39,604 nucleotides of DNA from Burkholderiaceae bacterium (lineage in GTDB: Bacteria; Pseudomonadota; Gammaproteobacteria; Burkholderiales; Burkholderiaceae_C), in NCBI GenBank assembly GCA_913776825.1, contig CAJYPV010000029.1:1-39604 (forward strand), read 5' to 3'. The position numbers and the translations under genes are program-made. A model generated the notes under the pieces. It saw nothing but the letters and a program-made list of their open reading frames with translations. It had not been told where the DNA came from and did not search any database. Positions 7,783 to 16,996 of the stretch are shown piece by piece. Each line of letters begins with the position of its first letter. Within the stretch, counting starts at the first letter, position 1.

Positions 7783-10428
7783 ATGAACGCGCCGCCGTCC
7801 GATGAGGTGGCCGGGATGATGTCCGCGGCCGATGCCGCGGCGCTGTCCATCACCGATCTCCGCCAGCACTTCAAGTCGGGCAAGCAGCAACTGCTGCAGG
7901 ACTTCGCCCAATCCAAAGCCACCGTCTCGGCCGCCACGCGGCTGATGCGGCTGCTGGCGCGGCATGTCGATGGCACGCTGCAGCAGCTCTGGCGGCAGTC
8001 CGGACTCGCGGCGGTGACGCCGGAGGCGGCGCTGGTCGCGGTCGGCGGCTACGGGCGCGGTGAGCTGTTCCCGCATTCGGATGTCGATGTGCTGGTCCTG
8101 CTGCCCGAAGGCCTGACGCCCGAGCAGCCCGGCCCGCTCAAGCGCGCGATCGAGGCCTTCATCACGGCCTGCTGGGACATCGGGCTGGAGATCGGCTCCT
8201 CCGTGCGCACCGTCGCCGAATGCCTCAACGAGGCGGCCAGCGATGTGACCGTCCAGACCGCACTGCTCGAATCGCGCTGGCTGGCCGGCGCCAAGCCGCT
8301 GGTGCGGCAATTCGAGAAAGCCTTCTGCCAGGCCATGGACCCGCGCGCCTTCATGCGGGCCAAGACCCTGGAGATGCGGCAGCGCCACAACAAGTACGAA
8401 GAGACCCCGTACGCGCTGGAACCCAACATCAAGGAAAGCCCCGGCGGCCTGCGTGACCTGCAGGTGCTGGTGTGGATCGCCCGCGGCGCCGGCCTGGGCA
8501 AGACCTGGCCCCAGCTCGCCGCCAAGGGCCTGATCACGCCCTTCGAAGCCCACCAGCTGCAGCGCAACGAAGGCCTGCTGCGGCTGATCCGCTGCCGACT
8601 GCACCTGGTGGCGGGCCGCCGTGAAGATCGGCTGGTCTTTGACCTGCAGACCGCCGTGGCGGAAAGCTTCGGTTATGAGTCCAGCCGCACGCTGCGCGCC
8701 TCGGAGCGGCTGATGCGGCGCTTCTACTGGGCGGCCAAGGCGGTCACCCAGCTCAACCAGATCACGCTGCTGAATCTGGAAGACCAGATCAACGGCACGC
8801 GGGACAACCTGCTGCGCCCGGTGAGCGAGCATTTCCTGGAGCGCTCCGGCATGCTGGAGATCGCCACGGACGATCTCTATCAGCGGCATCCCCACGCGAT
8901 CCTCCAGACCTTTCTGATCTATCAGCAAAGTCCCGGCATCAAGGGGCTGTCGGCGAAAACGCTGCGGGCGCTCTACAACGCCCGCGGTCTGATGAACAGC
9001 GCCTTCCGACGCGATCCGACCAACCGCGCCACCTTCATGCGCATCCTGGAAGAGCCGCAGGGCCAGACCCATGCCTTCCGGCTGATGAACCAGACCTCGG
9101 TGCTGGGCCGTTATCTGTGGGTGTTCCGGCGCATCGTCGGCCAGATGCAGCATGACCTGTTCCACGTCTACACGGTGGATCAGCACATCCTGATGGTGCT
9201 GCGCAACATCCGGCGCTTCTTCATCCCCGAGCACAACCACGAATACCCGTTCTGCTCGCAGCTCGCGGCGCAGTTTGACCGGCCGTCGGTGCTCTACATC
9301 GCCGCCCTCTTCCACGACATCGCCAAGGGACGCGGCGGCGACCACTCGGACCTCGGCGCCATCGAGGCGCGCCGGTTCTGCCGCGACCACGGGCTGTCGA
9401 AGGAGGACGCGGCGCTGGTGGTGTTCCTGGTCGAGCAGCATCTGACGATGTCCCGGGTGGCTCAGAAGGAAGACCTGTCCGACCCGGAAGTCATCCAGCA
9501 TTTCACCGCGCTGGTGAAGGATCAACGCCATCTCACCGCGCTGTATCTGCTGACGGTGGCCGACATCCGCGGCACCGGACCCAAGGTCTGGAATGCCTGG
9601 AAGGGCAAGCTGCTGGAAGACCTCTACCGGCTGACGCTGCGCGCGCTCGGCGGCGGCAAGCCCAACATGGATGCCGAGATCGAGGCCCGCAAGACCGAGG
9701 CCCGCCATGCGCTTGCGCTGCTGGCGCAGTTGCCCGGCACCGAAGATGCGCTGTGGAAGACGCTGGACCTCAGCTATTTCGCCCGGCATGACGCGCAAGA
9801 CCTGGCCTGGCATGCGCGGGCGCTGTGGCGACATGTCGACAGCACCGAGCCCGTGGTGCGGGCGCGGCCCTCGCCGCTGGGCGAAGGCCTGCAGGTGCTG
9901 GTCTATGCGCGCGATCAACGCGATCTGTTCGCGCGCACCTGCGGCTATTTCGACAGCGCCGGCTTCAACATTCTGGATGCCAAGGTGCACACCACCCGCA
10001 CCGGTTATGCGCTGGACACCTTCCAGGTCATCGCGCCGGAGCTGGACTTGCACCACCGCGATCTGACCGCGCTGGTCGAGTCCAAGCTGGGCATCGCGCT
10101 GGTCGCGCAGGGACCGCTGCCGGAGCCGCGCAAGGGGCGGCTGTCGCGTCGGGTCAAGAGCTTCCCCTTCACGCCGCGCATCGCACTGCGGCCCGACGAA
10201 CGCGCCCAGCGCTGGCTGCTGTCGGTCAGCGCGACCGATCGCGCCGGGCTGCTGTATGGCATCGCGCGGGTGCTGGCGCGGCACGACATCAATCTGCAGC
10301 TGGCCAAGGTCTCGACGCTGGGCGAGCGGGTGGAAGACACCTTCCTGCTAGATGGCGCCGCGCTGCAGCAGAATCGTTTGCAGTTGCAGATCGAGGGTGA
10401 GTTGCTGGACGTGCTGTCCGCCAACTGA
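7783..10428 (+). CDS. glnD: Bifunctional [protein-PII] uridylyltransferase / uridylyl-removing enzyme GlnD
   Basis: 881 residues, full length. Senses glutamine and uridylylates or deuridylylates PII proteins, controlling nitrogen assimilation. Domain order: nucleotidyltransferase with GGYGRGELFPHSDVDVLVL near residue 87; the GlnD helical region (EETPYALEPNIKESPGGLRDLQ); HD phosphohydrolase with ALFHDIAKGRGGDHSDLGA near 507; and two C-terminal ACT domains (DQRDLFARTCGYFDSAGFNI near 708 and DRAGLLYGIARVLARHDINL near 817) that bind glutamine. The start ATGAACGCG follows the map stop by four bases, and translational coupling is likely. Confidence 0.97.
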   Translation: MNAPPSDEVAGMMSAADAAALSITDLRQHFKSGKQQLLQDFAQSKATVSAATRLMRLLARHVDGTLQQLWRQSGLAAVTPEAALVAVGGYGRGELFPHSDVDVLVLLPEGLTPEQPGPLKRAIEAFITACWDIGLEIGSSVRTVAECLNEAASDVTVQTALLESRWLAGAKPLVRQFEKAFCQAMDPRAFMRAKTLEMRQRHNKYEETPYALEPNIKESPGGLRDLQVLVWIARGAGLGKTWPQLAAKGLITPFEAHQLQRNEGLLRLIRCRLHLVAGRREDRLVFDLQTAVAESFGYESSRTLRASERLMRRFYWAAKAVTQLNQITLLNLEDQINGTRDNLLRPVSEHFLERSGMLEIATDDLYQRHPHAILQTFLIYQQSPGIKGLSAKTLRALYNARGLMNSAFRRDPTNRATFMRILEEPQGQTHAFRLMNQTSVLGRYLWVFRRIVGQMQHDLFHVYTVDQHILMVLRNIRRFFIPEHNHEYPFCSQLAAQFDRPSVLYIAALFHDIAKGRGGDHSDLGAIEARRFCRDHGLSKEDAALVVFLVEQHLTMSRVAQKEDLSDPEVIQHFTALVKDQRHLTALYLLTVADIRGTGPKVWNAWKGKLLEDLYRLTLRALGGGKPNMDAEIEARKTEARHALALLAQLPGTEDALWKTLDLSYFARHDAQDLAWHARALWRHVDSTEPVVRARPSPLGEGLQVLVYARDQRDLFARTCGYFDSAGFNILDAKVHTTRTGYALDTFQVIAPELDLHHRDLTALVESKLGIALVAQGPLPEPRKGRLSRRVKSFPFTPRIALRPDERAQRWLLSVSATDRAGLLYGIARVLARHDINLQLAKVSTLGERVEDTFLLDGAALQQNRLQLQIEGELLDVLSAN

Positions 10429-10509
10429 CCGCGTTGCTGCACAGCCCCTTCACCGCCGCCGACAGCGCGCGCCGCGGCCGCCTGTCGTGCTGATCGAACC
10501 GGATTGGGC

Positions 10510-11589
10510 ATGAGCCAGTATCACGTCATCCCGCCCGCCGAGGCCTTCCAGCGCCTCGGCCGCTTCCACACCGTCATCGACGTGCGCTCGCCCGCCGAGT
10601 TCGCCGAGGACCATCTGCCGGGCGCCGTCAACTGGCCGGTGCTGGACAACGAGGAGCGGCATCAGGTCGGCACGCTCTACAAGCAAGACCCGCTGGAGGG
10701 CCGCAAGGTCGGCGCGGCCATGGTGGCGCGCAACATCGCGCGTCACCTGGACGAGCAGCGGGCGGTGATGGTCAAGCACTGGCAACCGCTGGTGTACTGC
10801 TGGCGCGGCGGTCAGCGCTCGGGGGCGATGAACTGGTTTCTGAACCAGATCGGATTCAAATCGCTTCAACTGGTCGGCGGCTACAAGGCGTTTCGCGGCG
10901 AGGTGCTGCGCACCCTGAGAGAGCTGCCCGGGCGGCTCGACTTCGTCGTGCTCTGCGGGCGGACCGGCACCGGCAAAACCCGCCTGCTGCAGGCGATGGC
11001 GCAAGGCGGCCATCAGGTGCTGGATCTGGAGGGACTGGCGCGGCATCGCGGGTCGGTCCTCGGCGCCCTGCCCGGCCTGGCGCAGCCCAGTCAGAAAGCC
11101 TTCGATACCGGTCTGTGGCAGGCGATGCAGGCCTTGGACGCATCCAGGCCCGTATTCGTGGAGAGCGAAAGTCGCAAGATCGGCAGCGTGCAGTTGCCGG
11201 AAGCGCTGCATCTCGAGATGCGGCGCCGTGGGCGTTGCGTGCGGGTGGAGATGCCGCTGGACGGTCGGGTCCAACTGCTGCTGGAGGACTACCACCACTT
11301 CCAGGCGGAGCCGGCGCGCTTCGTCGAGCTGCTGAACAGCCTGGTCGCGCTGCGCGGGCGGGAACGGGTGGCGCGCTGGCAAGACCTGGCCCTGTCCGGC
11401 CGCTGGGCCGAGGTCTTCGAGGAACTGGTCGTCGACCACTATGACCCCGGTTATGAGCGCTCCCTGCTGAATCACTTTCCGCAACTCGCGCGCGCGGCAT
11501 CGGTCGCGCTGCCCGGAGCGGCGCCGGACCAGATCGCCCTGGGCGTGGACGCAGTGGTCGAGGCATCGGCCGTTCAGAGCCAGGCCTGA
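10510..11589 (+). CDS. mnmH: tRNA 2-selenouridine synthase (SelU/MnmH)
   Basis: 359 residues from the ATG at 10510; an in-frame TTG at 10504 is less likely. Replaces the sulfur of 2-thiouridine at the tRNA wobble position with selenium, through a geranylated intermediate. The N-terminal rhodanese domain (1-125) holds the active-site Cys near residue 97 in YCWRGGQRSG; next comes a P-loop, CGRTGTGKTRLLQA (about 150-163), then ESESRKIG. The enzyme needs selenophosphate from SelD, which is not in the window. It follows glnD by 81 bases and could be transcribed with it. Confidence 0.93.
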   Translation: MSQYHVIPPAEAFQRLGRFHTVIDVRSPAEFAEDHLPGAVNWPVLDNEERHQVGTLYKQDPLEGRKVGAAMVARNIARHLDEQRAVMVKHWQPLVYCWRGGQRSGAMNWFLNQIGFKSLQLVGGYKAFRGEVLRTLRELPGRLDFVVLCGRTGTGKTRLLQAMAQGGHQVLDLEGLARHRGSVLGALPGLAQPSQKAFDTGLWQAMQALDASRPVFVESESRKIGSVQLPEALHLEMRRRGRCVRVEMPLDGRVQLLLEDYHHFQAEPARFVELLNSLVALRGRERVARWQDLALSGRWAEVFEELVVDHYDPGYERSLLNHFPQLARAASVALPGAAPDQIALGVDAVVEASAVQSQA

Positions 11590-12003
11590 CCCTCGCCCTC
11601 CAGCGGGCCGGGCGCGCGTTGAGCCGCATCCTTTGCGGATGAGCGTCGGCCAGGGTCACGACCCGGCCCCTTCAGCTCATCTCCACGTCACCTCGCCGAG
11701 GGACAACGCCGCACCGGTCGGCCGCCCATCGGGCGCCCTGGAGCTGGGTTGGACGTTCTTTCAAACGTCCCTCGCGACCCCTTCCCGCTGGATCGGTTCT
11801 CTCTGAGACGAAGGCGCGTCGACCTCGTCCCCACCCGCCATTCCTGCTCTCCCTCAGGACATTCCCTGAGCCCTTCAGACCGCGCGGATTTCTGACACTT
11901 CCGACTCCGTCTGTAATAAAAATACATCCGCATGCCGAGGCATTTCGGCGCGCCATCCAGTGCAAATTGGCAATCTGTACTTAAACAACAAATGGAGACA
12001 CGA
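11590..12003. other. Intergenic region before the amylase gene
   Basis: 414 bases without a convincing gene. It holds a small hairpin near 11622-11642 (CATCC/GGATG) that may end the mnmH transcript, a candidate promoter at 11892-11919, the short palindrome ATGCCGAGGCAT at 11932-11943, and a GGAGA ribosome site at 11994-11998. The last 120 bases are AT-richer than the rest, as expected for a regulated promoter. Open frames on the minus strand here have no family resemblance. Confidence 0.5.
11892..11919 (+). promoter_or_regulatory. Candidate sigma70 promoter for the amylase gene
   Basis: CTGACA (11892-11897) and TAATAA (11914-11919) are separated by 16 bases and lie about 85 bases upstream of the start codon. 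The match is moderate. Confidence 0.35.
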
Positions 12004-13893
12004 ATGAGCAAGGGATCGACAGCAGGCGCCTGGCGCGCTGCAGCGTCATGGGGTCTGGGGGCGACGTTGGCGTTGGCGGGGTCCGCCGCGCACGCGCTGA
12101 ATCCGAAAGACACCTCGGTGCAGATGTTCCAGTGGAGCTGGAATGACATCGCGACCGAGTGCAGCCAGTGGCTCGGCCCGCAGGGCTTCGGCGCGGTGCA
12201 GATCTCGCCGCCCGGGGCGTCGAAAGTGGCCAATGGCTGGTGGGGCGTCTACCAGCCGGTCAACTATGTGAACCTCACCAGCCGCATGGGCACGCCCGCG
12301 CAGCTGCAATCGATGATCAACACCTGCCACGCGGCCGGCGTGCGGGTGTATGCCGACATCGTCGTCAACCAGATGGCCGATGGCACCGGCACCGCGACCG
12401 ACGGCTCGACCTGGAACGGCAACACGCTGAGCTATCCGCACTTCAGCGCCAATGACTTCCACAGCAATTGCACCATCGCCGATGCGGACTACAGCTCTCC
12501 GGCCGGTCGCAGCAATGTGATGAACTGCCGACTCGGCGGCCTGCCCGACCTGGCCACCGAAAGCAGCTATGTGCAGGGCCAGATCACGAATTACCTGCGC
12601 GCCTTGCTGACGATGGGCGTGGATGGCTTCCGCATCGACGCGGCCAAGCACATGCCGCCGGGCGCCTGGCAATCGATCATGGCGGCGGTGCGGTCGACGC
12701 ATCCGCTGACCCAGGCCGGTGAGCCGATCTGGGTCACGCAGGAAATCATCAACGACGGCGGCGTGAATCGCGCGGATTACCTGCCCGTCGGCACGATCAA
12801 TGAATTCCAGTTCACCTATGCGATGCGGGACATCTTCCGCGGCAACAACGGCCTGAGCCTGTCCTCGATCCCGACGGTGATGGGCACCTGGGGCAATTGG
12901 GGCGGCACCTGGGGCTTCCTGCAGCCGCAGAACGCCACGGTCTTCATCAACAACTGGGACACCGAACGCAACGGCGGCTCGCTCAACGCGAGCAACTACA
13001 CCGGCGCCATCAACGACACGCAAGGCACAAAGCGCTATGACCTGGCCAACATCTTCATGCTGGCGCAGGGTTACGGGGAAGCGCAGCTGCATTCCGGCTT
13101 CCGATTCACCAATGCCGATGCCGATCGCCCCACCGCGAGCCCCTACGCAGGCGGCGTGCCGCAGATCAATGTGAACTGGGACTTCGTCCATCGCTGGGCG
13201 CCGATCGCCAACATGGTGAAGTTCCGCTCCGCCACCAACGGCCAGGCGCAGACGAACTGGACGGTCGGCAACAACCCGAATCAGGTCGCCTTCAGCCGTG
13301 GCCAGGTGGGCTTCGTCGCGCTGAACAACAGCTCGTCCGCCTGGACGCGCAGCTTCGCCACCGGTCTGCCGGCCGGCAGCTACTGCAATGTGATCGACGG
13401 CCTGCGCAACAGCGCCGGCACCGGCTGCACCGGCAGCACGGTGGTGGTCGATGCCAGCGGCAATGCCAGCGTGACCGTGCCCGCCCAGGGCGGCAGTGCC
13501 GTGCCGGCGATCGCGATCTACACCGGACAGAAGCTGGTCGGCGGCAGTGGCGGCGGCAATGGCGGCACCGGCAGTTGCGCCGTCAGCTTCACCATCGCCA
13601 ATGCCAACACCAGCTTTGGACAGAACCTGTATGTCGTCGGCAATCAGACGGCCTTGGGCAACTGGACACCCGGCAGCGGCTTCGCGCTGGCGATCCAGGG
13701 ATCGGGCGCGACTGTGCCCTGGACAGGCACCGTCAACCTGCCCGCTGGCGCTGCCGTGCAATACAAGTACGTGAAGTGGAACGGCAGCACCGCGACCTGG
13801 GAAAGCAATCAGAGCACCACCAGCGGCAATCGGGAGTTCACCGCCTGCGCCAGCGGCAGCATGAGCCGCAGCGACGGCAACTTCAAGCCCTGA
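12004..13893 (+). CDS. Secreted alpha-amylase: GH13 catalytic domain plus CBM20
   Basis: 629 residues from the ATG at 12004, which has GGAGA upstream and opens a signal peptide ending GSAAHA. It hydrolyses alpha-1,4 bonds in starch outside the cell. The GH13 barrel is of the animal/Streptomyces type (SVQMFQWSWNDIATEC, GFGAVQISPP). Nucleophile Asp212 is in GFRIDAAKHM, acid/base Glu247 in VTQEIINDGG, third acid Asp319 in FINNWDTER. An all-beta C domain ends near 510; a Gly-rich linker follows, then a CBM20 starch-binding domain (about 525-629; YVVGNQTALGNW, VQYKYVKWNG). Odd points: the usual His of region I is Gln123 and that of region IV is Trp318. Monocistronic, followed by a strong terminator. 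Confidence 0.94.
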   Translation: MSKGSTAGAWRAAASWGLGATLALAGSAAHALNPKDTSVQMFQWSWNDIATECSQWLGPQGFGAVQISPPGASKVANGWWGVYQPVNYVNLTSRMGTPAQLQSMINTCHAAGVRVYADIVVNQMADGTGTATDGSTWNGNTLSYPHFSANDFHSNCTIADADYSSPAGRSNVMNCRLGGLPDLATESSYVQGQITNYLRALLTMGVDGFRIDAAKHMPPGAWQSIMAAVRSTHPLTQAGEPIWVTQEIINDGGVNRADYLPVGTINEFQFTYAMRDIFRGNNGLSLSSIPTVMGTWGNWGGTWGFLQPQNATVFINNWDTERNGGSLNASNYTGAINDTQGTKRYDLANIFMLAQGYGEAQLHSGFRFTNADADRPTASPYAGGVPQINVNWDFVHRWAPIANMVKFRSATNGQAQTNWTVGNNPNQVAFSRGQVGFVALNNSSSAWTRSFATGLPAGSYCNVIDGLRNSAGTGCTGSTVVVDASGNASVTVPAQGGSAVPAIAIYTGQKLVGGSGGGNGGTGSCAVSFTIANANTSFGQNLYVVGNQTALGNWTPGSGFALAIQGSGATVPWTGTVNLPAGAAVQYKYVKWNGSTATWESNQSTTSGNREFTACASGSMSRSDGNFKP

Positions 13894-13956
13894 GCGCCTT
13901 GAGCGCCGAAGACTGACGGCTCGGCGCGCGAGCGGGCCGTCCACGCCAACGAAAAA

Positions 13957-13985
13957 GGCGCCGGGCGCATCACGCGCTCGGCGCC
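13957..13985. terminator. Bidirectional terminator between amylase and FKBP genes
   Basis: A 12-bp GC-rich stem (13957-13968 with 13974-13985, one mismatch) with a five-base loop and a run of five As on its left. It serves the convergent amylase and FKBP genes. Just beyond it CGCCATCAGGT occurs twice near 14000-14035. Confidence 0.8.
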
Positions 13986-14061
13986 TCATTCAGCGCAAGA
14001 CCGCCATCAGGTCGCCATCCGGGACGCCATCAGGTGACGATCAGACGGTCATCACTCGCGA

Positions 14062-14787
14062 TCAGACCGCGACCAGTTCCACTTCGAACAGCAGCGTCGC
14101 ATGCGGCGGGATCACGCCGCCGGCGCCGTAGGCGCCATAACCCAGTTCCGACGGGATGACCAGGAAGCGGGTGCCGCCGACCTTCATGCCTTGCACGCCT
14201 TCATCCCAGCCCTTGATGACCTCGCCGCCGCCCAGATGGAAGCGGAACGGATCACGGCGGTCCTTGGACGAGTCGAACTTGCGACCGCGCTGGCCATCCT
14301 TGTAGAGCCAGCCGGTGTAGTGCACCGTCACGCGCTTGCCGGCTTCGGCCACGGCGCCTTCGCCGGTCACGGTGTCCTGGTACTGCAGGCCGCTGTCGGT
14401 CTTCACCAGTTGGGTCAGCTCGATCGGCTCCGCGCCACCGCTCACGCCGAGCAGTTCCACTTCGAACATCAGCGTGGCATTGGGCGGAATCACGCCGCCG
14501 GCGCCCCGCGCGCCATAACCCAGGTTGGGCGGGATCACCAGCACGCGGGTGCCGCCGATCTGCATGCCCTGCACGCCTTCATCCCAGCCCTTGATGACCA
14601 TGCCGCCGTCGAGCTCGAACTCGAACGGCTCACCGCGGTCCTTGCTGGAGTCGAACTTGGCGCCCTTCTGGCCATCCTTGTAGAGCCAGCCGGTGTAATG
14701 GACCTTCACATCCTGGCCGGCGCGCGCCGTGGCGCCGGTGCCCGGGGTGGTGTCCTCATACTGCAGGCCGCTGGCGGTCGTCTTCAT
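14062..14787 (-). CDS. FKBP-type peptidyl-prolyl isomerase with two tandem FKBP domains
   Basis: 241 residues, starting at MKTTASGLQYED; an AAGGAA ribosome site upstream decides this over a TTG six codons earlier. It catalyses cis-trans isomerisation of Xaa-Pro bonds. Both halves (about 1-118 and 122-241) are complete FKBP folds with the same landmarks: VHYTGWLYKDGQ, KFDSSKDR, VIKGWDEGVQGM, LGYGA, GGVIPP. The halves are very alike, so this is a recent internal duplication; most bacterial FKBPs of this type have one domain of about 115 residues. No signal peptide, so it is cytoplasmic. Confidence 0.93.
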   Translation of the reverse strand: MKTTASGLQYEDTTPGTGATARAGQDVKVHYTGWLYKDGQKGAKFDSSKDRGEPFEFELDGGMVIKGWDEGVQGMQIGGTRVLVIPPNLGYGARGAGGVIPPNATLMFEVELLGVSGGAEPIELTQLVKTDSGLQYQDTVTGEGAVAEAGKRVTVHYTGWLYKDGQRGRKFDSSKDRRDPFRFHLGGGEVIKGWDEGVQGMKVGGTRFLVIPSELGYGAYGAGGVIPPHATLLFEVELVAV

Positions 14788-14942
14788 GGGTGTTCCTTGA
14801 TGCAAAAAAGCTGGAAACCGTGATCATGCCAGCTGACAGCCGGCCCGCACGTGCTGCCACCGCTGCCGGACCCACGTGAGGTCTCGGGATTCGCCCTGGC
14901 CGCCTGAGCGGATGAGCGCCAGCGCGGGCATCCTGGGATGAG

Positions 14943-14965
14943 CCGGTGAGGTCCAGAGACACCGG
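14943..14965 (-). terminator. Hairpin downstream of gluQ
   Basis: CCGGTG (14943-14948) and CACCGG (14960-14965) form a perfect 6-bp stem with an 11-base loop, about 45 bases after the gluQ stop. No T-run, so its role is uncertain. Confidence 0.35.
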
Positions 14966-15008
14966 AACCCACCATCGCCGGGCAGGGCCGGAGCCCTTCG
15001 TCGATGAC

Positions 15009-15938
15009 TCATTGCCGAGGTCGATAGGGCCAAGCCTTGACCGCCTGGCCCAGCCACTCTCCGCTGGCAGCGGCGGCCAGATGAGGAAGTCCGAGCGCTT
15101 CGCCCGCGCGTCGCAGGGCTGCGAGCGGATCGCTCAAGTCCAGCGCCTGCGCGCCGTTCTGCTTGGACAGTTTTTCGCCGTTGGCGCCCCTCACCAAGGG
15201 CGTGTGGAGGTAGGTCGGACAGGGCAGGCCCAGTCGTTCCAGCAGGTGCATCTGACGCGGCGTGTTGTCCGCCAGGTCTTCCCCACGCACCACGTCCGTC
15301 ACCTGTTGCCAGGCGTCATCCACGACCACCGCCAACTGGTAGGCCCACAACCCGTCGGCGCGCTTGAGCACGACATCGCCCACCTCACGGGTCAGGTCTT
15401 GCCACTGCGGACCGAGCCGGCGATCGGTCCAGTCGATGCGGCGATCCTGCTCATCCTGCAAGGTCGCGGTGGTGCGCAGGCGCCAGGCGCGGGCCGGCAG
15501 ACCGCGCAGCCCATGCCGACAGGTGCCGGGATAGACCAGTTCTCCATGCCGCGCGCGGGTCTGGCCCTGCTGCGCGATGGCTTCTGCGATCGCCTTGCGG
15601 GAGCAGCCGCAGGGATAGGCCCAGCCGGAAGCGACCAGCCGGTCCAGCGCCGCCTGATAGGCCGCGCCACGGGTCGATTGCCAGATCGGCGGCTCGTCCG
15701 GCAGCAGATTCACCTGCGCCAGTTGGGACAACACCATCGCATCCGCGCCCGGCGGACAACGCGGACCATCCACATCCTCGATGCGAATCAGCCAGCGGCC
15801 GCCATGGGCGCGCGCATCCAGCCAACTGGCCAGCGCCGCGACCAGGGAGCCCTCATGCAACGGCCCGGTCGGCGACGGGGCGAATCGCCCCACATATCGC
15901 GAGGTCCGTCCAGCATCCGCCATCGCCGTCACGGTCAC
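15009..15938 (-). CDS. gluQ: Glutamyl-Q tRNA(Asp) synthetase
   Basis: 309 residues. A truncated glutamyl-tRNA synthetase homologue that lacks the anticodon-binding domain and attaches Glu to queuosine in tRNA(Asp). The HIGH-like motif is in FAPSPTGPLHEGSLVAAL, the KMSKS-like motif is GEKLSKQNG, and a zinc site (CGCSRK ... YPGTCRHG) sits between. The GTG at 15938 overlaps the LysR stop by three bases, and GAAGGG stands eight bases upstream of it; the later ATG at 15923 has no ribosome site. Translational coupling to the LysR gene is therefore likely. Confidence 0.92.
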   Translation of the reverse strand: MTVTAMADAGRTSRYVGRFAPSPTGPLHEGSLVAALASWLDARAHGGRWLIRIEDVDGPRCPPGADAMVLSQLAQVNLLPDEPPIWQSTRGAAYQAALDRLVASGWAYPCGCSRKAIAEAIAQQGQTRARHGELVYPGTCRHGLRGLPARAWRLRTTATLQDEQDRRIDWTDRRLGPQWQDLTREVGDVVLKRADGLWAYQLAVVVDDAWQQVTDVVRGEDLADNTPRQMHLLERLGLPCPTYLHTPLVRGANGEKLSKQNGAQALDLSDPLAALRRAGEALGLPHLAAAASGEWLGQAVKAWPYRPRQ

Positions 15939-16897
15939 AACAGCAGCCCTTCATGCTGTTCCAGCAAGGCGCGCCGGGTGGTGTCGCTCTGCAACTGCTT
16001 CAGCCACCAGGCCAGTGCCTTGGCGGGCGGATGGCCGGTGTTGCGCCACGCATATTGCATCGGCGAGATCCGCTTGCCCTGGAAGGTCGGCTTGATGATC
16101 AGGCGCCCGGCCTCCACCTGACGTCGCACCATCGAGGTCGGCAGGAAACCGCAACCCAGCCCGCGCAGCAACGCTTCCAGCTTGGTGGCCATCGACGGCA
16201 CGGTGAGCACCTCCTGGCCCGGCACGACGCCGACGGTGATCGGGGCGAGCTGCCGCGCGGTGTCGGCCACGGCCACGATGCGGTGCTGGGTGATCTGGGC
16301 GGAGGTCAAGGTCTCCTCGACGCCCGCCAGCGGATGGTGAGGCGCGACGCAGAACACCATCTCCATCGGCCCCAGCACTTCGCAGATCACCGAACTGCCC
16401 GGCGGCTGGGCGCTGGTGCCGATGGCCAGGTCCGCCTGCCCCGACAGCAGCGCTTCCCAGGTGCCGGACAGCACTTCGGTGCGCAACTTCAGCCGGGTGG
16501 GTGGCGGCTTGCCGTCGTCGGCCGGCAGGTAGAAGGATTCCATCAGGTCGAACAGCGCGCGGCGGGCAATGGCGTCATCCACCGCGATCGTCAGCTCGCT
16601 TTCCCAGCCGGTCGCGACCCGCTTCACCCGGTTGGCGACCGCGTCCATTTCCTGCAGCAGCCGACGACCTTCGGTCAGCAATTCATGGCCGGCCGCGGTC
16701 AGCACCGCCTGCCGGGAGCTGCGGTCGAACAGCAGCACATCGAGCGCGTCTTCCAGCTGTCGCACGCTGTAGGTCAGGGCCGACGGCACCTTGCCCATTT
16801 CACGCGCCGCCGCCGCAAAGCTGCCGCTGCGGGCAATGCTGTCCATCATGGCCAGCGCCTCGGGCGTCAGCACCCGTCGTTTGTCTTGTTGTGACAT
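15935..16897 (-). CDS. LysR-family transcriptional regulator
   Basis: 320 residues. N-terminal winged HTH (about 10-68): ALAMMDSIARSGSFAAAAREMGKVPSALTYSVRQLEDAL, then LFDRSSRQAVLTAAGHELL. The remainder is the periplasmic-binding-protein-like effector domain. It is divergent from the pirin gene across a 99-base gap that contains a 17-bp dyad, so it probably activates pirin and represses itself. It resembles the LysR regulators commonly found beside pirin genes in Burkholderiales. The effector is unknown. Confidence 0.92.
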   Translation of the reverse strand: MSQQDKRRVLTPEALAMMDSIARSGSFAAAAREMGKVPSALTYSVRQLEDALDVLLFDRSSRQAVLTAAGHELLTEGRRLLQEMDAVANRVKRVATGWESELTIAVDDAIARRALFDLMESFYLPADDGKPPPTRLKLRTEVLSGTWEALLSGQADLAIGTSAQPPGSSVICEVLGPMEMVFCVAPHHPLAGVEETLTSAQITQHRIVAVADTARQLAPITVGVVPGQEVLTVPSMATKLEALLRGLGCGFLPTSMVRRQVEAGRLIIKPTFQGKRISPMQYAWRNTGHPPAKALAWWLKQLQSDTTRRALLEQHEGLLL

Positions 16898-16910
16898 GCC
16901 TTCATCTTAT

Positions 16911-16927
16911 TTGAACGTTGGCTTCAA
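16911..16927. promoter_or_regulatory. LysR-type binding site in the lysR-pirin divergent promoter
   Basis: TTGAA (16911-16915) and TTCAA (16923-16927) are perfect inverted arms seven bases apart. This contains the T-N11-A pattern of LysR boxes and lies 14 bases from the lysR start. Confidence 0.6.
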
Positions 16928-16996
16928 CACCCCTCCCCCTCGGGCGAGGCGCGCTTGCCTACAGTGAGCCCATCGCCACACAACAGGAGCAACAAC

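Noticed and set aside
7750..10284. An 844-codon minus-strand frame opposite glnD
   Set aside because: Complete GlnD motifs are on the plus strand. The antisense protein is His/Gln/Arg-rich and has no domain pattern.
12046..13989. A 647-codon minus-strand frame opposite the amylase
   Set aside because: The amylase has signal peptide, catalytic regions and CBM20 in order. The antisense frame is compositional.
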